Source: DATMFV01 sp035555975 (lineage in GTDB: Bacteria > Verrucomicrobiota > Verrucomicrobiia > Chthoniobacterales > Chthoniobacteraceae). From it: 64,000 nt of DNA. Of the stretch, positions 36,487 to 45,683 are shown piece after piece. The stretch lies in the NCBI GenBank assembly GCA_035555975.1, contig DATMFV010000010.1, positions 31,862-95,861 on the forward strand. The letters run 5' to 3'. How positions within the stretch are numbered: position 1 is the first letter of the stretch; each line of letters opens with the position of its first letter. A program made the translations under genes and the position numbers. The notes beneath the pieces are model-generated. The model saw nothing but the letters and a program-made list of their open reading frames with translations, did not search any database and had not been told where the DNA came from.

Positions 36487-37290
36487 TTAAAACCAGGGCT
36501 TCTCCTGCTCGGGCACGGAGCAGACGGGAAGCGGCCCGGGAATTTTGAACGCCTCCACATGCCCGTCCACGAACAGGAGGTTGCAGCGGCCATTGTGAAC
36601 CCCTCCAAACCAGGTCGACTGAAGCTGGGCGGGGTCAAAGTAACCCTTGGCGTTGAGAAGCTTTGCCGGGTTTCTTCCTCCATCGGGACGTTCGGGCATG
36701 TCCGCCAGCGAGAGCGTTCTGGACGGGTTCCTCACCCGGCTCAGGCGGACTGCCTGGTTGGGCACGTCGGCGGGAGGGATGAGGGAATGAATGGCGGCAT
36801 TGATGGTATAGCCGATCATGTATCCTGACCATCCCTTGTATCGTCGCACGCCTTGTTCATTGATCCAGAACCCTTCCCTGGGAGGGCTGCCGCGGCGGAC
36901 GTTGGTGGGGCAGTAGAAGGTATCGGCGGCGATCAGGCGCGCCTTGTCGACCCACGGGCCGACATACGGTTCGAGAAACTCCTCAAGGGTTCCAATCTTT
37001 CCGTTGACCGGCGTGCCTCCGTGCCCCTGCGCGGCGGGCGGCAGGTAGCCGTCATTGTCAATGGTGTATTGATGAATGGCGTTTCCCAGCTTTCGGAGAT
37101 GGCTGACGCAGGTTCCGTTTTCCGCCGCCGCCCGGTAACGGGAGATCGCCGGAAACAGGAGCGAGAGCAGGACGGCCAGAATCACGATCGCCAGCAGGCT
37201 TTCGGTCAGCGTGAAGGCGCTGCGGAACGGGCAGGCAGCGACCGAGGGAGGCCGTTGACCTGATTTCCGGTGAAAACGCTGAAGGCTCAT
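36487..37290 (-). CDS. prepilin-type protein with H-X9-DG tail, cassette C
   Basis: This 267-residue protein has a prepilin N-terminus after a 25-residue leader: FRSA then FTLTESLLAIVILAVLLSLL (Phe26 as mature residue 1, Glu at +5, Ala at -1). The C-terminal signature is His232-X9-Asp242-Gly followed by HVEAF. The globular part includes DTFYCPTNVRRGS, as in other DUF1559-like prepilins. It lies 27 bases after the sialidase-like gene and 14 bases before the first giant gene, so it is in the same transcription unit. Export by a type II or type IV pilus-like system and a role in substrate contact are inferred. Confidence 0.85.
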   Translation of the reverse strand: MSLQRFHRKSGQRPPSVAACPFRSAFTLTESLLAIVILAVLLSLLFPAISRYRAAAENGTCVSHLRKLGNAIHQYTIDNDGYLPPAAQGHGGTPVNGKIGTLEEFLEPYVGPWVDKARLIAADTFYCPTNVRRGSPPREGFWINEQGVRRYKGWSGYMIGYTINAAIHSLIPPADVPNQAVRLSRVRNPSRTLSLADMPERPDGGRNPAKLLNAKGYFDPAQLQSTWFGGVHNGRCNLLFVDGHVEAFKIPGPLPVCSVPEQEKPWF

Positions 37291-37317
37291 AACGAAGCGA
37301 CCGATCCCTGCGACTCT

Positions 37318-38424
37318 TTATCCATCTTCCCGGCAGAGGGTGGCGACGATATGCCGATGTTCGTCGCCGCCGGTTTCATACCAGTAATAGAAGATCCAGA
37401 TCGTCCCGTCGGCCGCCTGGACGGCGCTGGTATAGCCAAGATCGAACCCGCCGCCGTCGTCGCGCAGGACGATCTCTTCGCCCCATTGCGCGCATTCCGC
37501 ATCGAGCAGCCGGGCCCGGATGCCGTACGGCGGCTTGCGATAGCCGTAGGAGAGGAGAACACGGCCGCTGGCCAGTGGCAGGAGGTGGCTCGGGCTTGAA
37601 GAGTAAACCGGGCGCGGGCAGAGCGGGGACCAGTGCCGCCCCTGGTCGGTCGATTCCGCCGTGAAGAGCCGCCCGCGCTGCCAAAGCGGCGTTTCGGGAC
37701 GCCACCGGGCGTTGTCGGTTTCGGAAAGGGCATCCTCGCCGCGGGGAACGCTGCGGATGAAGACGATCACCTTTCCCGAAGGGGTGAGGTGCAGGTTCGG
37801 TTCCTGCAGGGAATAGTCGGGATGCTGTAGGACGCTCCGGGCGGTCCAGTTCCGGCCATAATCGGTCGAGGCAAGAAGGTGGACGCTACCCTGCCCGTAA
37901 GCGGCGAGCAGGAGCGTTCCATCCGGCAGTTCCACCGGGTTGCCACGGACGGCGAGGGGAGCGGTGCCGAGCGCGACCGGTTCATCCCAGGTGCGCCCCT
38001 CATCGGCGGAACGGACGGTCCACGCGCCGACCAGCAGGCCGCCCCAGCCGGGATAGATCGGCTTGGCCGGGGGGATGCCGTCGCCCGGCTCCGCCTCGAC
38101 CGCCTTCCACAAAAAGTAGGTGCCCAGCAGCGTCCCGTCGCGGAGCGTCTTGAGGCACGGGTCCTGCACGCCATACAGAAAATGGTCGGCCATCGTGGAG
38201 GGCGGGGAACTCCATGTCGCCCCGTGATCCTCCGAGGCGATCAGCACCCCGCGCGCCTTCGGATCGATATGGACGGTCTTGCCGTGGAGAGCGCGGTAGT
38301 CGCGAGCCTGCCGGAAGGCGAGCACCATCCGCCCGCTGTGCGTGATGGCGGCATTGGGGAACGAGTTGAAGGCGGCGTACTCACCCCGGTTCTGGTACAC
38401 GACGAGATCGTGAAGCTTTTTCAT
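37318..38424 (-). CDS. sialidase/BNR-repeat (GH33-like) protein
   Basis: This 368-residue protein forms a predicted six-bladed propeller with four Asp-boxes of the S-x-D-x-G-x-x-W type: SEDHGATW, SADEGRTW, STDYGRNW and STDQGRHW. Such repeats are typical of sialidases and of related BNR-repeat glycosidases and lyases. An Arg-rich FRQARDY segment near residue 40 could supply part of an active site, but the full GH33 arginine triad was not verified. No signal peptide follows the start chosen (ATG 38424, MKKLHDLVVYQ), so it is probably cytoplasmic unless an upstream start is used. It is the first gene of the long cassette C operon, divergent from the regulator at 38802. Confidence 0.75.
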   Translation of the reverse strand: MKKLHDLVVYQNRGEYAAFNSFPNAAITHSGRMVLAFRQARDYRALHGKTVHIDPKARGVLIASEDHGATWSSPPSTMADHFLYGVQDPCLKTLRDGTLLGTYFLWKAVEAEPGDGIPPAKPIYPGWGGLLVGAWTVRSADEGRTWDEPVALGTAPLAVRGNPVELPDGTLLLAAYGQGSVHLLASTDYGRNWTARSVLQHPDYSLQEPNLHLTPSGKVIVFIRSVPRGEDALSETDNARWRPETPLWQRGRLFTAESTDQGRHWSPLCPRPVYSSSPSHLLPLASGRVLLSYGYRKPPYGIRARLLDAECAQWGEEIVLRDDGGGFDLGYTSAVQAADGTIWIFYYWYETGGDEHRHIVATLCREDG

Positions 38425-38801
38425 GCAGCGTGGTGTGGTTGGTGAAGTTTTGGTGTTCCCCGGTCGGCGGCTTCCGGTCGGCCCGGCATGGCTTTGCAGA
38501 TGAAAAAGGGACCGCCATGACAAGGGAGCGGGGGCTGGCAAGGTGAGTCGCAGTTTGCGGTTTTCGCATTTTTATGTCAACCAGTTTTGTCTATATTTTT
38601 ACAAAATCTAATAAAACTTCGCTATTTTTTCGGCTAAAAGGTCTTCAAGGTCTCTCTGAAGAGGATGAAATTCGCCCTTTGTGTTTCGAGGAGCATGGGG
38701 TGTTTTTGCAGGGAATTTTGACGGGTTGAGTAAAAATACATCAAAAGATAGATAAAAATCTTCTTGCGATCTCGCGCGCTCCATCCTATTTTTCCCCGTT
38801 C
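38425..38801. promoter_or_regulatory. AT-rich divergent promoter region between cassette C operon and its regulator
   Basis: About 375 bases without a gene. From about 38560 it is markedly AT-rich compared with the rest of the window. It contains TTTTGT (38585-38590) and ACAAAA (38601-38606) as inverted arms around 10 bases. The open frames here are shadows. It probably holds both divergent promoters and the operator of the GntR-like regulator. Confidence 0.5.
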
Positions 38802-39941
38802 ATGCAAGTTTACAGCGAGAGCCGCCGCCCATCCGAACGCACGGAGCAGTTTCTCCGCGACTACGTCTCCAAGTACCACCGCCTCTCGGGTGAACGCCTG
38901 CCGAGCCCGCGCCAGATCGCTGCGGAGCTTCAGGTCAGCGAAGGGACCGTCCGCGGCGTGATCCGGAAGTGGCTCAATGAGGGAAGGTTGCGCTCCCGGC
39001 AGGGAAGCGGGATCTTTATCTGCGAAGCGCCCCAGTCCGAACGGGTGTTGCGCATCGGCTCCAACGTCCGGAGCGGGAGTTCCCCTGATCAGCACCAATG
39101 GGGCGATCTCATCCACCTCAACGTGCTGGAGGCGATCCTGGAACTGGGCCCCGGCAAGTCCTTTGCCTCGCTTTATTCCGCCTCGGAAGAGATCGACGCC
39201 CTTTCCTCGGAAGCGGTGGCGAGGCGCTGCCTGCATCTCGACGGGATCATCCTGCGGATGACCGATCCGCACAGCCAGGCGATCATCCGGTTCTGTCAGG
39301 AGCATAAAAAACCGTTCGTTTCGCTCAACCCGATGGATGACGATACCGTCTCCAACTTTGTCGGGCTGGGGCATTTCACCTCTTTTTACCGGACCAGCCG
39401 CGCCTTGCGGGACGCCGGGCGTCGGCGGTTCGCCGTTTTGATCAGCCCGGCCCTGGAACGCTCCGCCGCCATCCGCCAGCGGCTTTCCGGTTTCATGAAC
39501 GGCATCGGCGCCGCCATGGGCGACACCGTGGAGGTGCGGATCATCACCTGCGCCGGTTTCAAGGAGCCCGACGGCTACGAGGCAACCCGCAAGCTCTGGC
39601 TCAAAGGAGCGTTTGCGCCCGATGCCATCCTTACGGCGGGCGATCATCTCGCCATCGGGGCGATGCAGGCGCTCGGGGAGTTGAAGGTATCGGTCCCTCA
39701 ACAAACCGCCGTCATCGCCGGTGCGGGGTTTCACCCCCTGCTGGAGGAGTACCAACTGACCACCCTCCTTCATCCCCTTCAGGATTTTGGCCGCAACCTG
39801 GTGGGAGCCCTGGTCGAAATGCTGGAAAAGGAAACGCTGGAAACTCCGGCCCGCATCCTTCCGATCGGCCTTCGAACCGGCGGCACCACGACGAAGCAGG
39901 AATCGCGTTGCCTGGAGGCGTTGTTTGCCGGCTCGACCTAG
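38802..39941 (+). CDS. GntR-like winged-helix regulator with LacI-type sensor domain, cassette C
   Basis: This 379-residue protein has an N-terminal GntR winged helix (about residues 10-75: RTEQFLRDYVSKYHRLSGER, LPSPRQIAAELQVSEGTVRG, LRSRQGSGIFIC). A LacI/PBP-type ligand domain follows (about 85-370: HLDGIILRMTDP, RFAVLISPAL, PDAILTAGDHLAIGAM). It ends in TTKQESRCLEAL. It is divergent from the cassette C operon and is probably its sugar-responsive regulator. Its last four bases (CTAG) are shared with the convergent regulator gene at 39938. Confidence 0.85.
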   Translation: MQVYSESRRPSERTEQFLRDYVSKYHRLSGERLPSPRQIAAELQVSEGTVRGVIRKWLNEGRLRSRQGSGIFICEAPQSERVLRIGSNVRSGSSPDQHQWGDLIHLNVLEAILELGPGKSFASLYSASEEIDALSSEAVARRCLHLDGIILRMTDPHSQAIIRFCQEHKKPFVSLNPMDDDTVSNFVGLGHFTSFYRTSRALRDAGRRRFAVLISPALERSAAIRQRLSGFMNGIGAAMGDTVEVRIITCAGFKEPDGYEATRKLWLKGAFAPDAILTAGDHLAIGAMQALGELKVSVPQQTAVIAGAGFHPLLEEYQLTTLLHPLQDFGRNLVGALVEMLEKETLETPARILPIGLRTGGTTTKQESRCLEALFAGST

Positions 39942-41080
39942 GCGTCCCCGAAACAGCGGGTTTCGGCTTCGGTGGTCGTGCGACCGGGGCGGATTGAAAC
40001 CTCCAGGTAGCGACCCGGCAGCGAGGCATTGTCAAACCGGAGGCGGTTTACCAGCATCCGCACCGCCTCTTCGCCCATTCTTTCAAACGGCTGCTGAATG
40101 ACCGTACACGGCAGAAGCGCGCCGTGCGCGGGGTGAAGGCCGGTGCCGCCGATGATGCTCACTTCCTCGGGCACCTTGATCCCCCGCGCCAGGAGCCATT
40201 CCACGGCTTGTGCCGCGATCATGTCGCCGGTGGAGTAGAGGGCGTCCGGGAACGGCTTGCGCCGGAAGATCGACTCCATCGCTTCGCTCACTTTCAGGTC
40301 GTCCATGTCGAGCGAACGGTAGTCGAGCCGCCCGCCGTTCCACGCTTCGTCCTCCTGAAACCCGGCCTGGAGCCCGGCGAGGGAGAGGGTGCAGGTGGCG
40401 CTTTCGCTCAATGGCATGTGGACCAGGACGGCGAGGCGTTTGCGCCCGAGCCTGCGCCACCCCGCGCCGATCTTCTGGCAGATGCCATAAAAGTCGGGGC
40501 TGACAAAATCGCGGGTCGCCCGCGGGCATGAGGGGGTGATGTGAACGACCGGCCGCCCCGCCGCCTCAAACGGTTCCGCGAGCATCGGGCCGATCGGGTC
40601 GGGGAAAATAATCGCCCCCGCCGTCCGTTGCGCCTCCTCTTCCAAGAGCTGCCGCAGGTTTTTCTGGTTCTCGGGGAAAAACGGATGAATCGTCATCTTC
40701 CCCTCCGGGTGGTTGGCCGCCTCGCGCAGCATGGAGGTGCAGATCTCCTTGCCCCAGGTGCTCTCCTTCCCCATGAGCTGGTGCTCGCGGATGATCACGG
40801 TGATCGCCCGGGAAGCCGACGCGCCCATCGGCTTTTCATCGGCCAGAAAGGTTCCCTTGCCGGGGATCATGATCACCTTTCCCTCGCTGGAGAGGCGGGC
40901 GAAAACCGCCTGCACGGTGGAAACCCCCACGTCGAGGTGCCGCGCGATTTCCTTGATCGTCGGCAAGCGCGCCCCGCTCTTTCCCCGGCCTTCCAGCAAC
41001 TGTTCCTCGAAAAAGTGCTGCACTTTTTCCGAAGGACGCAGGGAGGGAAGCTGAAGAGACGAGGGTGGGGATGAATTCAT
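39938..41080 (-). CDS. GntR-like winged-helix regulator with LacI-type sensor domain, cassette D
   Basis: This 380-residue protein has a GntR winged helix (about 15-80: KVQHFFEEQLLEGRGKSGAR, LPTIKEIARHLDVGVSTVQA, VIMIPGKGTFLAD) and a LacI-type sensor domain (about 92-370: AITVIIREHQLMG, AGAIIFPDPI, LAVLVHMPLS, PDALYSTGDMIAAQ, VSIIGGTGLHPA). Despite the shared layout, the ligand domain differs clearly from that of the neighbouring regulator at 38802. It is divergent from the lectin-like gene at 41347. Two similar AT-rich sequences between them (41114 and 41283) are candidate binding sites. It probably controls cassette D. Confidence 0.85.
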   Translation of the reverse strand: MNSSPPSSLQLPSLRPSEKVQHFFEEQLLEGRGKSGARLPTIKEIARHLDVGVSTVQAVFARLSSEGKVIMIPGKGTFLADEKPMGASASRAITVIIREHQLMGKESTWGKEICTSMLREAANHPEGKMTIHPFFPENQKNLRQLLEEEAQRTAGAIIFPDPIGPMLAEPFEAAGRPVVHITPSCPRATRDFVSPDFYGICQKIGAGWRRLGRKRLAVLVHMPLSESATCTLSLAGLQAGFQEDEAWNGGRLDYRSLDMDDLKVSEAMESIFRRKPFPDALYSTGDMIAAQAVEWLLARGIKVPEEVSIIGGTGLHPAHGALLPCTVIQQPFERMGEEAVRMLVNRLRFDNASLPGRYLEVSIRPGRTTTEAETRCFGDA

Positions 41081-41113
41081 GAGGTGAGAAAGAAAGCGGA
41101 TCGCCCATTGATC

Positions 41114-41305
41114 CTGATCTTAAATATCTGAAAATGCGTTATTTCATCTCTTCATGCAACAGAAATTCGCTCCGTCAAACGGGGGGCGAGGGGGCGCTCG
41201 GGACGGGGCTCCTTCGGGATCGCCCCTGGTTCACGTCAGAAGATCCGCGGAAAAGTTGGAAGTGGATTGGTATGTGTTATATCTGATCTGAATAATATCT
41301 AAAAA
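41114..41305. promoter_or_regulatory. pair of similar AT-rich motifs in the cassette D promoter region
   Basis: CTGATCTTAAATATCTGAAA (41114-41133) resembles the sequence at 41283-41305, which begins CTGATCTGAATAATATCT and continues with an A run. Both share CTGATCT, an AA step, then ATATCT and A-rich DNA, with a two-base length difference. They flank the region between the regulator start (41080) and the first cassette D gene (41347), as expected for operators of a divergent regulator. The G+C-rich DNA between them (about 41180-41265) shows nothing recognisable. Confidence 0.4.
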
Positions 41306-41346
41306 CAAAGTTGACTTTGATCTTATTTTCACCAATGTTCGTCGCC

Positions 41347-42198
41347 ATGAGAAATGCCCCCGGGATCGCATTTGCCATGGGATTGTTCTGGAGTCTGTCC
41401 CTAGCACTCGCTTCGGAAAAGACCGACGCCGACAGCCATCGGGCTTCGAAAACTGACGCTGGCAACCGGAACCGCCGGGACATCATCAACATCACCTTTG
41501 ACGAGTCGCCCTACACCGGCCCTGCGATTTTTGTTCGCCCCATGGAAACTGTTCTGCCACTGGGCGATCCGACGGAACGTCTTTCTCATGTTCCCGAAGG
41601 GGCCTGCGTCACGGTGGAGCGCGACTTTGTTTCGGGTGGATCGACCACCGATGTGCCATTTGGCAACGGGCACAGCCTGGTTCTCAGCAAGGACGAGCCG
41701 GGCGAACGCGGCCTCTCGGTCGCCTTTCATGTCGCGCCGGGCGACCGCGTCGCGGCCGGGCAACTTACGGTTGAGTTTGACTTCATGGTTGACGACCGGT
41801 TCGAGCCTACCCCGAAAGGCAACCTCTTCATCACCACAAGAGACAACACCTCCAAAGCCGTAAGCTCCCTGATGGTGAAACCCGCCGGAGAAGCCGGTGG
41901 CGAGCTTCTTCTTTACGGGCGGCAGGTGTCCGACGGATCGCAAACCATGGCCACCGGAGAGCACTCCGTCGTGGCAACGCTCTTTCCCGGAAGAAGTTAT
42001 CGGATTACCCAGCTCTTTGACTTCGCCATGGGGACCGTCCACGTCTCCATCGACGGCGAGGCGACTGAAGCCGTTCAGCCGTTCGCTGTCAGCGAAGCAG
42101 GCATTACGGGGTTTGACATCTCCACGGTAGGGGTGTGCGTGGGCCGCTGGGCCATCGATAATATCACCGCCAGCGTTGCCGATGCCTCCGCCCCATAG
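41347..42198 (+). CDS. secreted lectin-like protein without PEP-CTERM tail, cassette D
   Basis: This 283-residue protein has a signal peptide (about residues 1-23, IAFAMGLFWSLSLALAS). The mature body runs from INITFDESPYTGPAIF to GRWAIDNITASVAD. It parallels the next gene product along its length: both have VEFDFMVDD/IGFDFMVDN, a ThrThr/GlnThr beta strand, IT/IEQxFDF and a final DN(I/V)T strand. These ends fit a concanavalin-like beta-sandwich. Unlike its neighbour it stops right after this strand, so it would be released. Start: ATG 41347 gives the shortest clean signal peptide; ATG 41335 and TTG 41311 are in the same frame. Confidence 0.65.
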   Translation: MRNAPGIAFAMGLFWSLSLALASEKTDADSHRASKTDAGNRNRRDIINITFDESPYTGPAIFVRPMETVLPLGDPTERLSHVPEGACVTVERDFVSGGSTTDVPFGNGHSLVLSKDEPGERGLSVAFHVAPGDRVAAGQLTVEFDFMVDDRFEPTPKGNLFITTRDNTSKAVSSLMVKPAGEAGGELLLYGRQVSDGSQTMATGEHSVVATLFPGRSYRITQLFDFAMGTVHVSIDGEATEAVQPFAVSEAGITGFDISTVGVCVGRWAIDNITASVADASAP

Positions 42199-42264
42199 GG
42201 CGCAACAGAAAAGACCTCCTGAATCCACCAACACACCCACGGAAACCAAACAGAAAAATCTCCA

Positions 42265-43113
42265 ATGAAAAGAATCATCCCGCCAGGCATTTTGATGGCC
42301 GTTCTTCTCTCCTTTATGGGAACTGCGAGGGGAGCCCTCCTGATTGATGTAGACTTCGAGGATATGAACCTTGGGACGGTAAGGCGAGTCGCCCCCACAG
42401 AAGGAAATCTTCCCGTGACTTCACCCAATACCCAGAACAGTGCGCCCGATGGCGGCGCCACGGCCACGGTGGTCCAGGACTATGAAGCGACCAATCCCCC
42501 AAATACTCCGTTTGGCGATGGGAAATCACTTGTCCTGAAAAAGACGGCGGCAGGAAACATCTATATCCCCTTTACGCTTCATCCCGGCGACGCCGTCAGC
42601 GCGGGGCGGGTGGTCATCGGCTTCGACTTCATGGTTGACAATGGCGTCACTCCAAACGGCAATGTGTTCATCCAAACGGTCAACAGCGACTATAAGGTCG
42701 TCAGCGATATGTTGCTCAAAGTCAACGGAGAACTCACCCTTGCCGGTCGGGTGGCGACGACGGGTTCAGGAACGACGACATCAGGAACGCCCATCGTGCT
42801 CCCCAGCCTTGTTTCGGGAAACAGCTATCACATCGAGCAGACCTTTGATTTTGATACCGGGCTTGCCTGGGTCTCCATCAATGACGGCGGGCCGAGCGCA
42901 ACCCAGTCGTTCGCGGTGAGCAGCTATGGCATTATCGGCTTTATCATCAGCACCGGCTATTCGAGCACCACAGCCGGAGAGTGGGCTGTCGACAACGTGA
43001 CAATGGAAGCCATTCCCGAAGGGGGGACGTTTTCCCTCTTCGTTTTCGGCTTTGCCGCCATCGGCGCGTCCAGGATTCTGAAGTCCGGTCGAAAGGGTTC
43101 CGCGAAAAAATAA
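42265..43113 (+). CDS. lectin-like protein with degenerate PEP-CTERM tail, cassette D
   Basis: This 282-residue paralogue of the preceding product has a signal peptide (MKRIIPPGILMAVLLSFMGT, cleavage near ARG-ALL), a beta-sandwich body (VDFEDMNLGTVRR, VIGFDFMVDN, HIEQTFDFDTG, WAVDNVTMEA) and a C-terminus IPEGGTFSLFVFGFAAIGAS followed by RILKSGRK. The tail has a hydrophobic helix and a basic end like PEP-CTERM, but reads PEG in place of PEP. It may be recognised by a variant exosortase or simply be membrane-anchored. It is followed after 21 bases by the CBM9-containing gene in the same operon. Confidence 0.7.
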   Translation: MKRIIPPGILMAVLLSFMGTARGALLIDVDFEDMNLGTVRRVAPTEGNLPVTSPNTQNSAPDGGATATVVQDYEATNPPNTPFGDGKSLVLKKTAAGNIYIPFTLHPGDAVSAGRVVIGFDFMVDNGVTPNGNVFIQTVNSDYKVVSDMLLKVNGELTLAGRVATTGSGTTTSGTPIVLPSLVSGNSYHIEQTFDFDTGLAWVSINDGGPSATQSFAVSSYGIIGFIISTGYSSTTAGEWAVDNVTMEAIPEGGTFSLFVFGFAAIGASRILKSGRKGSAKK

Positions 43114-43134
43114 ATCATTCTATCGACCCCTAAT

Positions 43135-44913
43135 ATGAAGTTCATTCGAAAAGTCCTGCTGGGTTGTGCGGCGTTCTGTATGGCCATTGCATCTGCACAA
43201 GCCGGGCAGGTCGCCAGGAAAAAGCTGATTCAATACGGATGGGATTATCGTGACCAGGCATTTATCCGGGAGCATGTCCGGGAAATGGAAGAAAAGCCTT
43301 TCGATGGCATTATCTTCCGCCTGAAAGGTCGTTCCTCCATTTTCAGGGACCAACCGTGGGATGAAAAGAGCTTTGAGCAGATCGTCGAAGAGTGCAAGGC
43401 GATCGAGTGGTCGAAGTTTACGGACAACTTCATCATCATTCACTCAAGCACCTCGATGGACTGGTTTAAGGATGATGATTGGAAAGGGGCGATTCATAAC
43501 CTGCGGCTAGTCCTCAAAGCCGCAACAGCGGCCCGTTGCCGCGGGATCTGCATCGACCCCGAACCGTATGGGCCGAGCCCCTGGAGTTACTGGACCCAGC
43601 AGCATGCGGAAAGCAAGTCGTTTGAGGAGTACCAGGCGATAGCCCGCAAGCGCGGGGCTGATTTCATCAGGGTCATTCAACAGGAGATGCCTGAGGCTGT
43701 CTTGCTCAGTCTTTACCAGTTCTGCCTGTTCGAAGGCCCGGCCGGAGAGATCAATCCGGAGCGACGCGACGGGATGCTTGCCAAGCATCCATACGGGATT
43801 TACCACTCCTTTTTGACCGGGATGCTTGACGCCGCCGCTCCGGGCATCTCTTTTGTGGATGGAAACGAGTTCTCTTACTACTATAAGGAGCCGCTTGATT
43901 TCTATGTCGCCTACCACAAAATCAAGCAGCTCTGCCAGAATCTGGCGGGAAAAGAAAACCGCGTTAAGTACCAGTCGCAGGTGAAGGTGGGGCAGGCGCT
44001 TTATCCCGACTATCTTCTGGCCCTGGGAACCTGGGGTGACAAACGCTTTACTCCGGCCCAGGAACTAAGCGAGGCCGATCGGCTGCGGTGGCTGGAGCAT
44101 AACGTTTACTACGGGCTCAAGAGTGCCGACGAGTTTGTCTGGATGTACAATGAGAAGATGAACTGGTGGGAGGGGGACGACATCCCCGAAGGGATGGAGG
44201 AGGCGATCCGGCGAGCCAAGGCCCGAATGGCCAAGGGGGTCGACCTTGATTTTGAAATCGGCGACATGATCAAGGCTGCCGAAAAGAGAGGCAAGGAGAA
44301 GACCCGGGCCAACCTGATGACGCGTACGGCGACGATTTCCAGGGTGAAACCTACCGCGGAGGGGTTGAAGGTCGACGGAGACCTCGACAAGCCGTTTTGG
44401 AGCGGCGTAAAACCGCTGTCCCCGTTGATCCCGACATTTTCGAGAGGGACACCGCTCAAGGGGGAGACCGAGGTCAAGGTCGCCTACGACGACGAACACC
44501 TCTATGTCGCCTTCCGTTGCCTGGAGCCGAAGGTGAAGGAAATGCGGGCGGTCAAGGACCCCATCTGGCTGGGAGACAGTATTGACCTCTACCTCTCCCG
44601 GAGCGAAAGTCGCGATGCGTACCTTCATCTGATCGTCAACCCGGAAAATGTCCAGTGGACCCGCGGGGCGGAAGAGGGGCAAAACTCCGCGCCTCTCCGG
44701 TTTGAAAGCGCGACCAAGGTAGGGGAGGGCCACTGGTCGGTCGAAATGGCGATACCGTGGAAGGCGATGGAGACAACCGCGCCCGCCAGCGGAGAGAAGC
44801 GGTTTGCCAACCTCTGCCGTTTTCGCGTTCCGGACCAGGAGATCAGCGCCTGGTCCCAGGTGCTCCAGGAGTTCAATGAGCCGAAAAGTTTCGGCACGTG
44901 GATTTTTCAGTGA
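43135..44913 (+). CDS. secreted TIM-barrel-like glycosidase candidate with C-terminal CBM9-like domain
   Basis: This 592-residue protein has a signal peptide (about 1-23, LLGCAAFCMAIASAQA). The N-terminal domain (about 25-385) starts KKLIQYGWDYRDQAFIREHV and looks like an (alpha/beta)8 barrel, with FDGIIFRLKG, RGICIDPEPYGPSPWSYW and FVDGNEFSYYY. The acidic residues in ICIDPEPYG and DGNEF are possible catalytic groups. The C-terminal domain (about 405-592: LKVDGDLDKPFWSGV, EVKVAYDDEHLYVAFRC, DSIDLYLS, WSVEMAIPW) matches carbohydrate-binding module family 9. The barrel family is not one I can name. It is probably the main enzyme of cassette D. Confidence 0.7.
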   Translation: MKFIRKVLLGCAAFCMAIASAQAGQVARKKLIQYGWDYRDQAFIREHVREMEEKPFDGIIFRLKGRSSIFRDQPWDEKSFEQIVEECKAIEWSKFTDNFIIIHSSTSMDWFKDDDWKGAIHNLRLVLKAATAARCRGICIDPEPYGPSPWSYWTQQHAESKSFEEYQAIARKRGADFIRVIQQEMPEAVLLSLYQFCLFEGPAGEINPERRDGMLAKHPYGIYHSFLTGMLDAAAPGISFVDGNEFSYYYKEPLDFYVAYHKIKQLCQNLAGKENRVKYQSQVKVGQALYPDYLLALGTWGDKRFTPAQELSEADRLRWLEHNVYYGLKSADEFVWMYNEKMNWWEGDDIPEGMEEAIRRAKARMAKGVDLDFEIGDMIKAAEKRGKEKTRANLMTRTATISRVKPTAEGLKVDGDLDKPFWSGVKPLSPLIPTFSRGTPLKGETEVKVAYDDEHLYVAFRCLEPKVKEMRAVKDPIWLGDSIDLYLSRSESRDAYLHLIVNPENVQWTRGAEEGQNSAPLRFESATKVGEGHWSVEMAIPWKAMETTAPASGEKRFANLCRFRVPDQEISAWSQVLQEFNEPKSFGTWIFQ

Positions 44914-44942
44914 AGCAGCAGCCCGCCGAACCGGAGTCATCC

Positions 44943-45635
44943 ATGATTTACCAAAGGCGAACCGTTTTTTCGGCAAGGGCGTTTTCCCTGGTCGAGCTAC
45001 TGGTGGCGATCGTCGTGGTCTTCGTTTTGGCCGCACTTGCCTTGCAAATGTTCGGGTCGGCGAGGCGAGCCGCATTGCAAGTCAGGAACATCGGCAATCT
45101 TCGCCAGATCGGCGCGGCCCTTCTGACCTACGCCAATGACTTCAATGGAGATATCCCCCCTTCGCGCCAGGACGACATCTACGGCATGCCGCAGACTCAG
45201 ACATGGGGAAACGCCCTCACCGGTCCGCCCCGTTACCTCTATACCGGAAAGTGGGGTGCGAGCTTCAAGGGAAGGCAGGATTACCTGGATTCGCCGGATG
45301 TCTTCTATAGCCCGTTTGTGAGCAAACAATCTTCGAGAAAGAGAGGAGAGTTTTACCGTGAGAACGGCGGGGGGGCCTACCTCGGCTATATTCTTTACTG
45401 GGCTCCGGTGGAAGGTTCGTTCGGTGGCGCCATGTGCAATACCAACATCAGAAGAGCGACGCGGGGCGCGCCGATCTATTCCGATTATTGTAGCGAGATC
45501 GGCGTCAACTGGTTATATACCGGCACGCAATGCTCTGTTCTTTATGTGGACGGGAGTGTCCGGACGTTTGCCCTGGAGAAGGTCAACACGCTGAAATGGG
45601 TTCACGAACGGGTCAGTCTGTTTATGACGCCCTGA
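44943..45635 (+). CDS. prepilin-type protein with altered DG tail, cassette D
   Basis: This 230-residue protein has a prepilin N-terminus: SARA then FSLVELLVAIVVVFVLAALA, with Phe14 as mature residue 1, Glu at +5 and Ala at -1. The globular domain follows the same pattern as the other prepilins (NLRQIGAALLTYANDFNGDI) and ends TQCSVLYVDGSVRTF. The Asp-Gly and following strand are kept, but the usual His nine residues before is replaced (Thr). It starts 29 bases after the CBM9 gene. ATG 44943 is used; the frame is open to a GTG at 44898. A role as a fibre subunit specific for cassette D is inferred. Confidence 0.8.
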   Translation: MIYQRRTVFSARAFSLVELLVAIVVVFVLAALALQMFGSARRAALQVRNIGNLRQIGAALLTYANDFNGDIPPSRQDDIYGMPQTQTWGNALTGPPRYLYTGKWGASFKGRQDYLDSPDVFYSPFVSKQSSRKRGEFYRENGGGAYLGYILYWAPVEGSFGGAMCNTNIRRATRGAPIYSDYCSEIGVNWLYTGTQCSVLYVDGSVRTFALEKVNTLKWVHERVSLFMTP

Positions 45636-45683
45636 AAGCATGCTCCCGCCAGTATTAAAACAGCCCCTACCCGATAGCTTTTT

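Noticed and set aside
38634..39773. Long minus-strand frame of about 380 codons
   Set aside because: It is the reverse shadow of the GntR-like gene at 38802, with low-complexity composition and no family motifs.
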